Source: Beta vulgaris subsp. vulgaris
Lineage: Eukaryota; Streptophyta; Magnoliopsida; Caryophyllales; Amaranthaceae
Direction: 5' to 3'
DNA: 64,000 nt
Assembly: GCF_026745355.1 (NCBI RefSeq)
Contig: NC_079205.1
Span: forward strand, 41,153,182 to 41,217,181
The translations under genes and the position numbers were made by a program. Positions 32,709 to 44,185 of this stretch are shown piece by piece; position 1 is the stretch's first letter; the number at the start of each line of letters is the position of its first letter. The notes under the pieces were generated by a model, which was not told where the DNA came from, made no database searches, and was given only the letters and a program-made list of their open reading frames with translations.

Positions 32709-33312
32709 TGCATAAAACATGTAAAATCCAACACAATAGCAATCATATGTGAACTCACAAAGTTCCTATACATGATACTACATAACTTTCCTTCCTAAAA
32801 ATCATGATACTACATCAAACAACACATAGATATGTACGTACTTTGTGTAGATAAATTGATAGGTCACTTTATCAACTTTAGAAGTCGCCTAGAGAGAACT
32901 CTCCGACTAAAACAACCAATAAAATTTATAATCAATACTTCAAATAAATTACAGAAACTTTTACTTTAAATCCCCTTTAAAAATATTTAAAAGTTGTTTT
33001 CATCATTAAAACTTTAATCACTAATATCTCCTAGCATAGTTTTACCATACTAGTCATTAAAATCCATAAAACTCCATTAATAACAATCTTTTTGAAATTT
33101 CAGCAATATATAATTTATTAAAACTTACTTTAAACATACTTAAACATGCTTAAACTTATAAGTATAATCAATTTCATAGTTTAACATACTACTATAATTT
33201 TTCAATCTTTAACATCATAAAAATTCATGCTTTGGTACTTAAAATCCAATTTAAACATAATAATTAAATATGAAATTTTATTTCTTCAATGCACAAATTG
33301 TATAATCATAGA
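32709..33312 (-). repeat. Tekay LTR fragment, second copy of the left LTR family
   Basis: This is collinear with 1435-1850 plus 6865-6985, including ATGTACGTAC, GTCGCCTAGAGAGAACTCTCC and the AT-rich tail. It shows the uninterrupted site of the TIR transposon. It is cut on the left by the CACTA-like end and on the right by the SIRE LTR at 33313. Confidence 0.85.
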
Positions 33313-34172
33313 TGTTGTATAATATGAGCACTATAAGAGGGAGGGTGAATTATAGTGAGAGAATAAGCTATATTTTTTGCGGAATTAAAAGTAAACTTGG
33401 GAAACAAACAATGGGAACACGAGAGATTTTAGCGAGGAAAAACTTCCTAGGCCCAGTAGGAAGAAACAACCTCGACCACAAGGGATTTTAACACAACTTT
33501 CCACTATAATAGGCCAAAACAACTCTGTTCACAATCCTATTACTTTTCTCTCGAGCCACAACTTAAGTTACTAAACTCAAGTTCCCAACGACAGTTCCCA
33601 CAACTGTCGTTCCTCTTAAACTTCACTAGAAGTTACTTTCTCTTTCTCTTCCTCTTGCTTCATTCAAAGCTTCTCACACTTACAAGAGTTCACTCAAACC
33701 CTTAACTCAAAATTACAATTTGTAAGACAATGAAAGAGTAATAACTCGAATAAAGTAAGTATGAATTCTCTTAGGAAAGGCACTGACACTTTTAGACAAC
33801 TAAGAATATTTAGCTAAGTCAGACACAATTTGTTCTAAGGTTTAGGCGCCTATTTATAGGCAATTCAGACAAGACATAAACTTATCGACTACTTAATCCA
33901 TTATCCCATGATGTCCATGACTCTAATTAATTAATTAGTTTATTTAAAATATTCCTTGATAAGTAATTAATCCACTTCCTCCACTACTTAACTTAAAACT
34001 AAGAAGCAGTGAGTATTACGTGGTTTTAGATACTTGGGAAATAATTAAACTATTTAAATTAATTAAAACTTGGGAAATAACTAACTAAGCCCACTAACCA
34101 CTAACTACAAACGTGTAGCAGTAGCTTAGGCGTGATAACAGATTTTTGGGGAGTAAATAAAATATTTACTTT
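33313..34172 (-). repeat. Truncated SIRE LTR (left arm)
   Basis: Inverted relative to 46533-47600, it begins TGTTGTATAATATGAGC. The U3 end is missing: similarity stops at about 34172, where AT-rich sequence with a tandem repeat (AATCTCTTTAAAAATAAGTTG twice, 34190-34273) takes over. Confidence 0.82.
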
Positions 34173-35850
34173 ATCTAGATTTTAGGAAAATCTCTTTAAA
34201 AATAAGTTGATTAAAGACGAAAATTATTTTTATATTTAAAACGAAAATCTCTTTAAAAATAAGTTGATTAAAAACTCTGATTGCCTTTCTCTTTCCCCCT
34301 TTAGCATCTTCAAAAACATTAGTCCACAATTGCAAAAAGAGGAAATTATCTACCAAAACACATCACACCACCAAACTTGTGAGAAGCAATTTGGTTAGTA
34401 TAAGTAAATAAAGCATTCAACTCTCAAAACCACAATCCAAGAATATTAGTCATTCAAGAGACGCACACATGCAAAAAGCTAAGATTGAACATAGAATTAT
34501 CAAATTAACATAGTTCTATTGCAGCATGCTTAAGAAAGAAAAAAAGAAAAGACAAAATATAAAAAGTTATGTTCCCACAAAAAAAACGAAACTAAGAATA
34601 GAGTTTTAAGGCTTAGGAGAGGAAGGTTGTTCGACCACTTCTTCTACCACATCGTCAAATTTGGTCATCACTTCCTTATGATTTCCGGCAACGGTTTGAT
34701 CAAGCTTGAGCACAACATCCTCCAACTTCATCAATCTCGAGTTCATCGTTTGGAGAGATGTGGTCATATCACCAAGTTGTTCCATGATCACCTTTTGACC
34801 ATCCATAGCCTTGTCAACCTTTCTCATCAACCCTTGCACTAACACATTCACTCTCTTAGCTTCATTTGCAAATTCCATCATAGCTTCCGAGTGACCCATT
34901 ATCAAAGTAAACAAGTAATCCAACCTTCTAGCATGAGCTACGGTATAGGTAGCACCAATGGTAGAGTTTTGAGATGAAGAAGGAGAAGTATTTGGAGGGT
35001 TTTGGGTGGCAGATTGTTCCTTAAGATCAGGAACAACAGATTATTCCTTTGGGATGGGAACAACAGCTGGTTTTTTTTTTCTTTGGGAACAGGAGATGGA
35101 GGTGATTTGGTAGAAAGAGGGATAGGAGTACTTTGTGGTGCATAAGGAGGTGGAGATGCAGCTTTTGGTGGTGATGAAGTAGTACGAGGCATGGTATCTA
35201 TAGGAACAAGAGACTATTCTCTAAAAGGAGGAATGCAAGCATCATAAACTTCTTTAGCAATCACACTCACTTCATCATCATCAACACTTTCTTCCTCATC
35301 ACGTGAAAGAAAGTTTAGCACTTTCAAGTTTCGAACTCTTTGACTAGTTCGAGTAACTCTCCCAACCGGTTTCACCAACTCTTTCCTTTCAACCACCTTC
35401 TTCCCCTTATCTTTTGCTTTTTGTTTTTCTTTTACCAATTTTTCATTTTTCTTTTCTTTTTCTTTTTCTATTTTTTCGATTTTCTTTTGATCTTTTTCTT
35501 TTTCCTTCTCAACTTCAAGTTCGATTTCTTCCTCATCCTTATCATCACATTCATCATCATCCACTTTAGCTCTTCCTTTGATCACTTCGCCATTCACAAT
35601 ACACACATTTAGATTGTTCAAAGCACGAACGTTAACATATTTCTCGTAGACACACTAATATTTGGAACCCTCGAAATCTTCACATTAAACTTAACAGTTT
35701 TTTCACCAAGTACCCCCGAGTTTTCAAAAAATTCACCTGGTACCCTCCAAGTTTTTAAAATTCACAAGGTACCCCTAAGTTTCAAACTAATACACGGGAT
35801 ACCCTTAAATGCCCTTAATGACTAACGGCGTTAACCGCCGTTAGTCATTA

Positions 35851-35960
35851 ACCCTAATTTTCTACTTTAACCCTAATTAATCCCCTAATCTTAACCCTAA
35901 TCCTAACCCCTAATCCTAACCCTAACATTAAACCCTAACACTAACACTAACCCTAACCCA
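35851..35960. repeat. Degenerate telomere-like (CCCTAA)n array
   Basis: CCCTAA, CCTAA and CCCCTAAT units are repeated roughly 14 times with interruptions, just inside the left TIR. The plant telomere unit is CCCTAAA; most units here are the six-base variant CCCTAA. Confidence 0.85.
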
Positions 35961-36594
35961 CCACCCCCACTCTCCCACCACCCCTGCCCCCTCCCCCACC
36001 CTCGCACCGCCCTCCTCCCCCACCCTCGCGCCCTCACGCCGCCCTCCTCCCCCACCCCCCGCAACCCCTCCCCACCCTCGCGCCGCCCTCCTCCCCCCTC
36101 TCAGTTCATTTCAACAGTCCCCCACCCTTCCCTCCCCATCGTGCGCCCCCCGACCTTCCCCCCACCCCGCGCCAACCACAGCACCACCCCCTTCCATTTT
36201 CGCACCCCACCGCCTGCGCCCCCCCCCCACGACGCCTGCAACCCCTTCTTCTTCTTCCCTCTGTTTTTTTCGCTGTGGGGGGACTTTTTGTTTTGCGGAA
36301 ATTGGAGGAGGGTGGTGCAACGAGGTTGGGGGAGGGGTGCGAAAATGGAAGCGAGGTGGTCTTGTGGTGGCACGGGGGTGGGGGTGTGCTGTGGGGGTGC
36401 AGGTGTGGGGGAGGAGTGAGATTTCAGGGCTGCGAAAATTGCGTGGAGTGGGGGAGGGAGGGTGGGGGCTGCGGTGGGGTGGGGTTGCGAGGGTGGGGGA
36501 GGGGGGCTGTTGGGGTGATGGAGTGGGGCTGGGGCGGTGGGGTGGGGGTGGGACAGGGGGTAGTGGTGGTGGGAGGGTGGGGGAAGGGTGGTTA

Positions 36595-36667
36595 GGTTTA
36601 GGTTTAGTGTTTAGGGTTATGGTTATGGTTAGGGTTAGGGTTAGGGTTAGGGTTAGGTTTAGAGGTT
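36595..36667. repeat. Telomere-like (TTAGGG)n array, opposite end
   Basis: GGTTTAG, GGGTTAT and at least four perfect consecutive GGGTTA units lie just inside the right TIR, in mirror orientation to the array at 35851. Confidence 0.87.
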
Positions 36668-37346
36668 AATTAGAGTTGAAAACTGAAAATTAGGGTTAAT
36701 GACTTAACGGCGGTTAACGCCGTTAGTTATTAAGGGCACTTAAAGGTAACCCGTGTATTAGTTTGAAACTTAGGGGTACCCTGTGAATTTTGAAAACTTG
36801 GAGGGTACCAGGTGAATTTTTTGAAAACTCGGGGGTACTTGGTGAAAAAATCGTAAACCTAATTAATATCTCTGTAACAAGAGATCCATAAACAACAACA
36901 AAACTGTTGTTAATGCAATGACTCATGTGTTGAATCATCAAGGAGAGAAAATTTATGTGTTTCAGGGAGGCTTGGCAGTGAATGTAGATCAAGTCTAACA
37001 TGCTAACTTGAGCACGTTTAGTTATGCGAGGTAAAATGGCTTTTTTTTAAATGTGGAATAGTATTTTGTGGTAAGGAGAAAGAAGATTGTGAACAATAAA
37101 GGTAGTGCCTTTTTTTCACCATATTTCACAATCAATTCATCAAAGGAAATATCAGAAAATGGATAAGAGCCTCTTTGTTTCTTGAAATATATGTCGGTTC
37201 CCCTCACAGGAACACCGAGTAGATTTCCCAAACATTCAGCATTGAAGTCAATTTGGGTTCCCTTCACAAGCGTAGAACAATATTCCTCTTCATTAATTGA
37301 AAAATTTTCACAAAATTCATCCATAAGTTTGGGAATTAGACATTGT

Positions 37347-38798
37347 TGATGTGTCCAAGTTATCCGCCAATCTTAGGCGGATTTCGAGGCGTTTTTGGTG
37401 TCGGTACGAGCTTAGTGTCGGGATTTAGGAGAGATTTGACGTTAGGAGGTGTTGCCGGAGGATGTTGTGATTTGAGGAGTTTAGGAAGTAGTTTACATGA
37501 TGGCACACTCGAGGGCCGATCTTAGCCCTTCGATCACTTTTTGTATCCCGGAGTCCTTGCTCGTAGTCCTTTATGATGCATCTTCCGAGTTTCCCGAGCT
37601 TTGCCCGAATTCCGAGTTTCGAGGTCCGTGGTTCGAGCTTCATTGTTATTCGTCGCCCGAGGATTGATCACACTTCAGTTCTACAGCTTCATGGCTTCCT
37701 CAAAAGCCAAGTTATTTCTTCTCTCCTTTTATTTTTTGGTGTTTTGGAGAGATTTGGGGCAGACGGCTCGTCGCGACCCGCGATCAGTGTCGCGAGTCGC
37801 GACCGTCCTATTGTCGCGAGTCGCGACCTATGTTGCGAGTCGCGACCCCTGCCGCTGCACTTTTTATTTTCTTTTCCTCCCTTGGAGGGAAAGGATGTGA
37901 AGTTAGCTTTTAGTTTAGCTTTGACTAGGAAAGAAAGGTAGAGAGAGAAAGAGAGTTCCATATGTTTCTTCTACTCTTCCTTATTAGATTTGTAATGAAT
38001 TTTATGGATTTGCTAGCTTAAACTTCCATCTTGGATTTGGTTATTGAAGCTCTAATCTACTTGTGAGAACTTCTTACTCTCTATTTTCTTATGGTCATTG
38101 TGATGCTTCTTGTATGTATTTCCATGATATTTGCATAATCCTTGCTAGGAACGTTACTAGTATTGTTGTGTGAATCATCTAATGCTAGTTTTAGGTGCAT
38201 AATCGGATTGTTGTGTTCCTAGCTCCATGTAGCATACTAGGTGTTTGATTAAATGCTGAACATTAATCTTGTGCACTTAGAGAAGCATAGCTTATTACTT
38301 GAATGTTGTTGCTTTAATAACATTAGTGATCCTATTGTGTTCCTCGTTTTTCATGCTACTTTGGTTTGAACTTAAGTGCGATTCATTTGAGTTAATTCAG
38401 AGTAAGAGCGGTTCAAACCACGCAGATCGTGTGTTAGACCACGATCTAGGAGGATAGAAGTATCGACTTCTCGATAGGTGACCATAGGAAAGGTTGAGGG
38501 TTAAGGTTTCGTGATCACAAGGTAGGTTAGGGTGGATGCTAACCGTGTCCAAGGCCTTTTTATATTGTAATCTCTTCGTGTTTTAGTATTGTGAGTAGTT
38601 TAGATCACTTACATTGTTCCAAATCCCCCCTTTTCGGTTACTTTGGCCTTAGCACATACTAGGGTTCTTAATTCGCTAATTTCCGATCAAGTTCCTTTGC
38701 TCCCTGTGGATACGATCCCTACTTCCATTATACTTGCTTAGTGTGCATGAAAGTAGGTTAATTATATTTGGTTAGGAGTACACGGCAAACGCCTACCA
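37347..38798 (+). mobile_element. Solo LTR (Ty3/gypsy Athila/Tat-like) with TSD
   Basis: The sequence TGATGTGTCCAAG...CGCCTACCA is flanked by ATTGT (37342-37346 and 38799-38803). The uninterrupted site is present in the right arm near 44558. The length is 1452 bp. Near its end, CTCCCTGTGGATACGATCCC (38700-38719) is the motif common before the 3' end of Athila/Tat LTRs, so it is in plus orientation. Short ORFs inside are not genes. Confidence 0.9.
37767..37847. repeat. Cluster of CpG palindromes GTCGCGA-G-TCGCGAC
   Basis: Four units of about 20-24 bp are present. Two contain the perfect 15-bp palindrome GTCGCGAGTCGCGAC, and the outer two are partial (GTCGCGACCCGCGAT, GCGAGTCGCGACC). Position in the LTR, about 420 bp from its start, is comparable to the palindrome array in the Athila LTR. 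Confidence 0.9.
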
Positions 38799-39684
38799 AT
38801 TGTCCATAACAATTTTCGAAAAGGTGTTTCCAACCTTGAAATATAATCAATTCAAACAATTGACGAAAATTAACCTTTCTACACCAAGAAATATCAATGC
38901 ATAAACCATGAACATACCGTTTTGCTATGGATTTTCGTTTTGCAACCTTGGTTGTTCCTCTCACAGGAACCGTTGATTCCCCCTCAATGTTTGCATGTGA
39001 TTCCTCTACTTCCATCTCCGTTGTTTCTTCAATTTTCTTCCTCTTTCTTAGGACCCTTTTTGATGGATTAGGAGAAATATCCATGGGAGTTGGAGATTTG
39101 GTGTTAATGGAAGAGGGAGAGGGTTTTTCGGGTTTTTGGTTAGAGAGAGAATGAGAGGTTTGGTTGGTGTTCATGATTTTGTGGAGATTTTTTCGATTTT
39201 AATGGAAGTAAAAAGGTGTGATTTTTTGTTTAAGGGAAAACTAGGGAATAATAAAGGAGAAAAAAAATTACTTAACCGTCTGTGGTACACGACTTGAGGA
39301 GAGAAGAAAAATAAAGAAAACTAATTAAAGAAATTAAAGATAATATCTCTCAACTAACTTGAGAAATATTTGGACATAATAAGGAATTAGAATCAAATTT
39401 TTAGGAGAAAAAATCTGAACTGAATATTTTTTTGGATTTCAAAAAATAAAACCTAGACTTAATACGCTGGGAACAACGGTTGGGAACAACGAATGGAAGC
39501 AACAAGTTTTGCTACTTTGGAACACAATTAACCTTTTAATCCCTTGTCAACTCTTAAGGCATAGAATTATCTTATGAACAATAAGGGGAATATTATTGTA
39601 CCTTGGTGAGCAGTTTGTAGACGTTTTTACTCATACATATAAATAATCATATAAAGATTGTGATGCATTTTAAATAGATAATCT

Positions 39685-41699
39685 TTATTTTAACCCATAA
39701 AGAGTCTTGTCAAGCTTGAAGACATGATTTAACCCATAAAGAGCCTTGTCAAGCTTGAAGACATGATTTGGAAAATCTTTATTTTCAAAACCTGGAGGTT
39801 GTTCCACGAAAACCTCTTCATTTAGATTACCATTCAAAAAAGTACATTTCACATCCATTTGATACAATTTAAAACCCATGAAAACAGCAAATGCAATAAA
39901 AATTCTAATAGCTTCCAATCTTGCAACAAGTGCAAAAGTTTCTTCATAGTCAATACCTGCCTGTTAATTGTATCATTTTTACCACTAAACGAGCGTTGTT
40001 CCTCACTATAGTTCCAAACTCATCCAACTTGTTTCTAAACACCCATTTCAAACCGATAACCTTATTGTGTTTAGGTTTAGGTTCAAGGTGCCAAACTTTG
40101 TTTCTTTCAAATTGATGGAGTTCATCTTGCATAGCTACGATCCAATCAACATTAGTGAGAGCTTCTTCAAGGTTCCTGGGTTCCATCATAGAAAGAAAAG
40201 CACAAAAATTCTTATTTGAGATCTCGTTTGAGTTCCCTTGTTTATATCACTGATTATGAGTTCCACTGGATGGGAATGATGAGTTTTCCAAGGCTTTGGT
40301 TGGAAATCCTGGATGGAAACTTGACTTCTTTGATTATCTTCACTTTCCTGTTCTTGGGAACTAGGTTCAACAATAGTTGATTCATTCACTTATGTATCCT
40401 CACCTAGTTTTTCTTCTTCTTCATTTGGAACAGGAACATGATGTTGTTCCTTAGGCTTTGTTCCCATGACTTTTTCTTCTTCCAAAGTCTCATCAATAAT
40501 ACTTTGATCTCTTACCAAACCTATCTTGAAATCATCATCAACCTGTGTGCTTGGAACGAGTTTATTTGTTTCATCAAAAATAATATGCACACTTTATTCT
40601 ACACACATAGACCTTTATTATAAACTCGATAAGCTTTGCTACTAGAAGAGTATCCTAGAAATACAGCTTCATCACTTCTAGCATCAAATTTTCCAAGATT
40701 TTGTTTCCCATTATTATGAACAAAACATTTACATCCAAATGTTCTGAAATATGTAATATTGGAATTTTTTACCAAAATATAGCTCATAAGGAGTTTTATT
40801 TAACAAAGGTCTCACCATGGCACGATTTATAATATGACAAGCAGTATTCGCAGCTTTGGCTCAAAAGTTCATAGGAAGACCACTAACTATTAACATAGTC
40901 CTAGCCATTTCCTTTAATGTTCTATTCTTCCTTTCAACAACACCAGTTTGTTGAGGTGTTCTAAGGGCGGAGGAATTATGATCTAAGCCATGATCTCTAC
41001 TAAAGTCATCAAACTTAAGGTTCTCAAATTCTTTGCCATGATCGGATCTAAGGTGTAGCAATTTTTGACCACTCAAATTTTGAACTTTCTTTGCAAAGAC
41101 AAGGAACTCATCATAAGTATCGTCCTTACTAGAAAGAAAAATAACCCATATAAATCTAGAGTAGTCATCACCAATAACCAACACATATTTCTTGCCACTC
41201 CTACTTTGAATCCTTATTGGTCCACAAAAATCAATATGAATCAACTCTAATGGTATTGTGGTACTTACCACATTCTTGGACTTAAAGAGGAACTAACATG
41301 CTTCCGTTTAGCACACGCATCACAAACAAGATCTAAATGAAACTTAATTGAAGGTATTCCTAAAACTAGTTCTTTAGAACGAAGTTTGTCAAACAAAGAA
41401 AAACTAGCATGACCTAGACGCATATGCCATAAAAGAGAATCATCATCAATAACACTAAGGCATGTAAACTTATTTTTGGGAACAAGGTTGAGATCCACAA
41501 CATATGTGTTCCCCTTTCTTGTTCCTTCTAAAACAACATCCTTTGTGCTTTTGTTGACGATTAAACATTTTTCACTATTAAATTTTACAGAGTTCCCTTT
41601 ATCATAGAATTGAGAAATACTCAACAAATTATGCTTCAAACCATCAACTAGAAAAACATTATCTATGGAATGTGACGATGACTTACCAACTTTACCCAT
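39685..41699 (-). pseudogene. SIRE pol remnant: GAG-pre-integrase, integrase, start of RT (left arm)
   Basis: In order on the minus strand: FLVDGLKHNLLSISQF and LLWHMRLGHASFSLF (41699-41265), then the integrase core with IDFCGPIRI (Asp), RSDHGKEFE (Asp) and RTPQQTGVVERKNRTLKE (Glu) (41271-40861). Then ITYFRTFGCKCFVHNN, a linker with stops, and RT N-terminus [21 protein letters not shown] and [20 protein letters not shown] to KALYGL. RT then ends abruptly in the 3' untranslated sequence; the YVDD site and RNase H are deleted. Confidence 0.85.
39692..39769. repeat. 39-bp tandem duplication at the RT deletion point
   Basis: Two 39-bp units (39692-39730 and 39731-39769) differ at one base (GTCTTG against GCCTTG). 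They encode [13 protein letters not shown] twice. The duplication sits exactly where RT is truncated. Confidence 0.92.
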
Positions 41700-41765
41700 G
41701 GCAAAACTCTTTATGGGTTAAAATTAAGGTACCATGTCAGCTTATGAACAATAAGGGGAATATTA
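41700..41765. other. Centre of the SIRE inverted repeat
   Basis: A 66-bp junction is made of a scrap like 39690-39705 (TTTATGGGTTAAAAT) and a scrap of the post-pol untranslated region (TTATGAACAATAAGGGGAAT, as at 39570-39595), then the right arm begins. It is a composite joint, not a simple palindrome centre. Confidence 0.7.
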
Positions 41766-43593
41766 TTGGACCTTGGTGAGTCATCGTCACATTTCATAGA
41801 TAACGTTTTCCTAGTTGATGGTTTGAAGCATAATTTATTGAGTATTTCCCAATTCTGTGATAAAGGGAACTTTGTAAAATTTAATAGTGAAAAATGTCTA
41901 ATCGTCAACAAAAGCACAAAGAATGTTGTTTTAGAAGAAATAAGAAAGGAGAATACATATGTTGTGGATCTCAAACTTGCTCTCAAAAACAAGTTTACAT
42001 GCCTTAGTGTTATTGATGATGATTCTCTTTTATGACATATGCGTCTAGGTCATGCTAGTTTTTATTTGCTTGACAAAGTTCGTTCTAAAGAACTAGTTTT
42101 AGGTCTACCTTCAATTAAGTTTCACTTAGATCATGTTTGTGATGCGTGTGCTAAAGGGAAGCATGTTAGATCCCCTTTAGGTCCAAGAATATGGTAAGCA
42201 CCACAAGACCATTAGAGTAGATTCATATGGATTTGTGTGGAACAATGAGAATTCAAAATAGGAGTGGCAAGAAATATGTGTTGGTTATTGTTGATAACTT
42301 CTCTAGATTTACATGGGTTATTTTTCTTTCTAGCAAGGACGATACTTATGATGAGTTTCTTGTCTTTGTAAAGAAAGTTCAAAATTTGAGTAGTCAAAAA
42401 TTACTACACCTTCGATCCGACCATGGCAAAGAATGTGAGAACTTTAAGTTTGATGACTTTAGTAGGGATCATGGCTTAGATCATAATTTTATCCACCCCT
42501 AGAACACCTTAATAAAATGGTGATGTTGAAAGGAAAAATAGAACATTAGAGAAATGGCTAGGACTATGTTAATAGCTAGTGGTCTTCCTATGAACTTTTG
42601 GGCCGAAGCTGTGAATACTACCTCTCATATTATAAATCGTGCTATGGTTAGACCTTTGTTAAATAAAACTCCTTATGAGCTGTATTTTGGTAAAAAGCCC
42701 AATATTACATATTTCAGAACATTTGGCTATAAATGTTTTGTTCATAATAATGGGAAACAAAATCTTGGAAAATTTGATGCTAGAGGTGATGAAGCTGTAT
42801 TTCTAGGATACTCTTCTAGTAGCAAAGCTTATAGAGTTTATAATAAAAGGTTTATGCGTGTAGAAGAAAGTGTGCATGTTATTTTTGATGAAACAGATAA
42901 ATTTGTTGCAAGCACACATGTTGATGATGATTTCAAGATAGGTTTGGTAAGAGATCAAAGTCTTATTGATGAGACTTTGGAAGAAGAAGAAGTCATGGGA
43001 ACAAAGTCAAAGGAACAACATCCTGTTCCTGTTTTCAATGATGAAGAAGAACTAGGTGAGGATACACAAGTGAATGAATTCACTATTAATGAACCCTGTT
43101 CCCAAGAACAGGGAAGTGAAGATAATCAATGAATTCAAGTTTCCTTCCAGGATTTCCAACCAAAGCTTTGGAAAACTCATCGTTCCCATCCAGTGAAACT
43201 CATAATCAGTGATATAAACAAGGGAACTCCAACGAGATCTCAAATTAGAAATTTTTGTATTTTTCATGCTTTTCTTTCTATGATCGAACCCAGGAACCAT
43301 GAAGAAGCTCTCACAAATGCTGATTGGATTGTAGCTATGCAAGATGAACTTCATCAATTTGAAAGAAACAAAGTTTGGCACCTTGAACCAAAACCTAAAC
43401 ACAATAAAGTTATTCTAGAGTTAAGCATATCCATATTAGGCATCATTTTCTAAAGGATAATGTTGAAAAGGGCCTTATTAAAATGGAATTTTGTGAAATC
43501 GAGCGTCAAATTGCTGATATTTTGACTAAGCCCTTAAATAGAGATAGGTTTGAAAAACTGATACTTGAACTTGGCTTGATTAAGTTGAAATGA
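41766..43593 (+). pseudogene. SIRE pol remnant: GAG-pre-integrase, integrase, RT start, RNase H tail (right arm)
   Basis: The reading is FLVDGLKHNLLSISQF (41766 on), DLCGTMRIQNRSGKKYVLVI (Asp), RSDHGKECEN (Asp; Phe to Cys beside it), then stops at 42500-42545 where the catalytic Glu region should be. It resumes at ARTMLIASGLPMNFWAEAV (42554-43132), then WHLEPKPKHNKVI, and then jumps directly to the RNase H end HHFLKDNVEKGLIKMEF ... ILTKPLNRDRFEKL, stopping at 43593. The RT core is deleted at a different point from the left arm. Confidence 0.83.
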
Positions 43594-44185
43594 TTGTTAT
43601 AATCTTTTTCCCTTTGGTATGACTCTTTGACATTATGTATGTGTGAGCAAATTTGATGTTTTTATCTGTTTAAAGTGCATTTCAATCTTTATATGATTAT
43701 TTCATATGTATGATTAAAAATGTCTGCAATCTGCTCACAAGGTCCAATAATATCCCCTTATTGTACATAAGACAATTCTATGCCTTAAGAGTTGACAAGG
43801 GATTGAATGATTAACCATGTTCCAAAGTAGCAAAACTTGTTGTTTCCATCCGTTGTTCCTAAACGCTGTTCCCAGCATATTAAGTCTAGGTTTTATTTTT
43901 CAAATTCGAAATTCAAAATCAAAATCCAAAAAATATTCTGTTCAGATTTTTTTTTCCTAAAAATTTGATTCTAATCCCTTATTCTCTCCAAATATTTCTC
44001 AAGTTAGTTGGGAGATATTATCTTTAATTTCTTTAATTAGTTTTCTTTATTTTTCCTCTCTCCTCAAGCCGTGTACCACACACGGTTAAGTAATTTTTTT
44101 CTCCTTTATTATTCCCTAGTTTTCCCTTAAACAAAAAATAACACCTTTTTACTTCCATTAAAATCGAAAAAATCTCCACAAAATC
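43594..44185 (+). other. Spacer between SIRE pol and env-like ORF
   Basis: This is an untranslated link of about 600 bp, mirrored at 39175-39690. It is AT-rich and contains the segment also used at the centre joint. No coding is seen. Confidence 0.6.

Larger units (their letters stand above)
35694..36853. mobile_element. Long-TIR transposon (Mutator-like) with telomere-like repeats
   Basis: Termini of about 150 bp are inverted: the left begins AGTTTTTTCACCAAGTACC and the right mirrors it (GGTACTTGGTGAAAAAA). They include AACGGCGTTAACCGCCGTTA. It is flanked by TAAACTTA (35686-35693) and TAAACCTA (36854-36861), an 8-bp duplication with one change. The matching site is uninterrupted in the right arm near 45040, confirming insertion. 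Interior: CCCTAA-like repeats, a C-rich block, then a G-rich block, then TTAGGG-like repeats. There is no transposase; the ORFs are low-complexity. Confidence 0.85.
34606..39174 (-). pseudogene. SIRE env-like third ORF, interrupted twice
   Basis: Starts MNTNQTSHSLSNQKPEK at 39174, with a basic KRVLRKRKKIEE patch, then FQGWKHLFENCYGQ. It is broken by the solo LTR (37347-38798) and continues LMDEFCENFSINEEE ... VPVRGTDIYFKKQRGSYPF (37346-36862). It is broken again by the TIR element (35694-36853) and goes on with a Lys/Glu-rich region, TRTSQRVRNLKVLNFLS, a Pro/Ser region, and a coiled-coil segment (34923-34606, MEQLGDMTTSLQTMNSRLMK). This is the ORF3 of SIRE/Maximus elements. Its function is unproven; 'env-like' reflects position. 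I see no clear transmembrane signature. Confidence 0.75.

Noticed and set aside
36101..36669. Gly/Trp- and Pro-rich ORFs on both strands
   Set aside because: Products of the G-rich and C-rich blocks of the long-TIR transposon.
34606..39174. A viral envelope glycoprotein
   Set aside because: No signal peptide, fusion peptide or clear membrane span; 'env-like' is positional only, and the ORF is broken.
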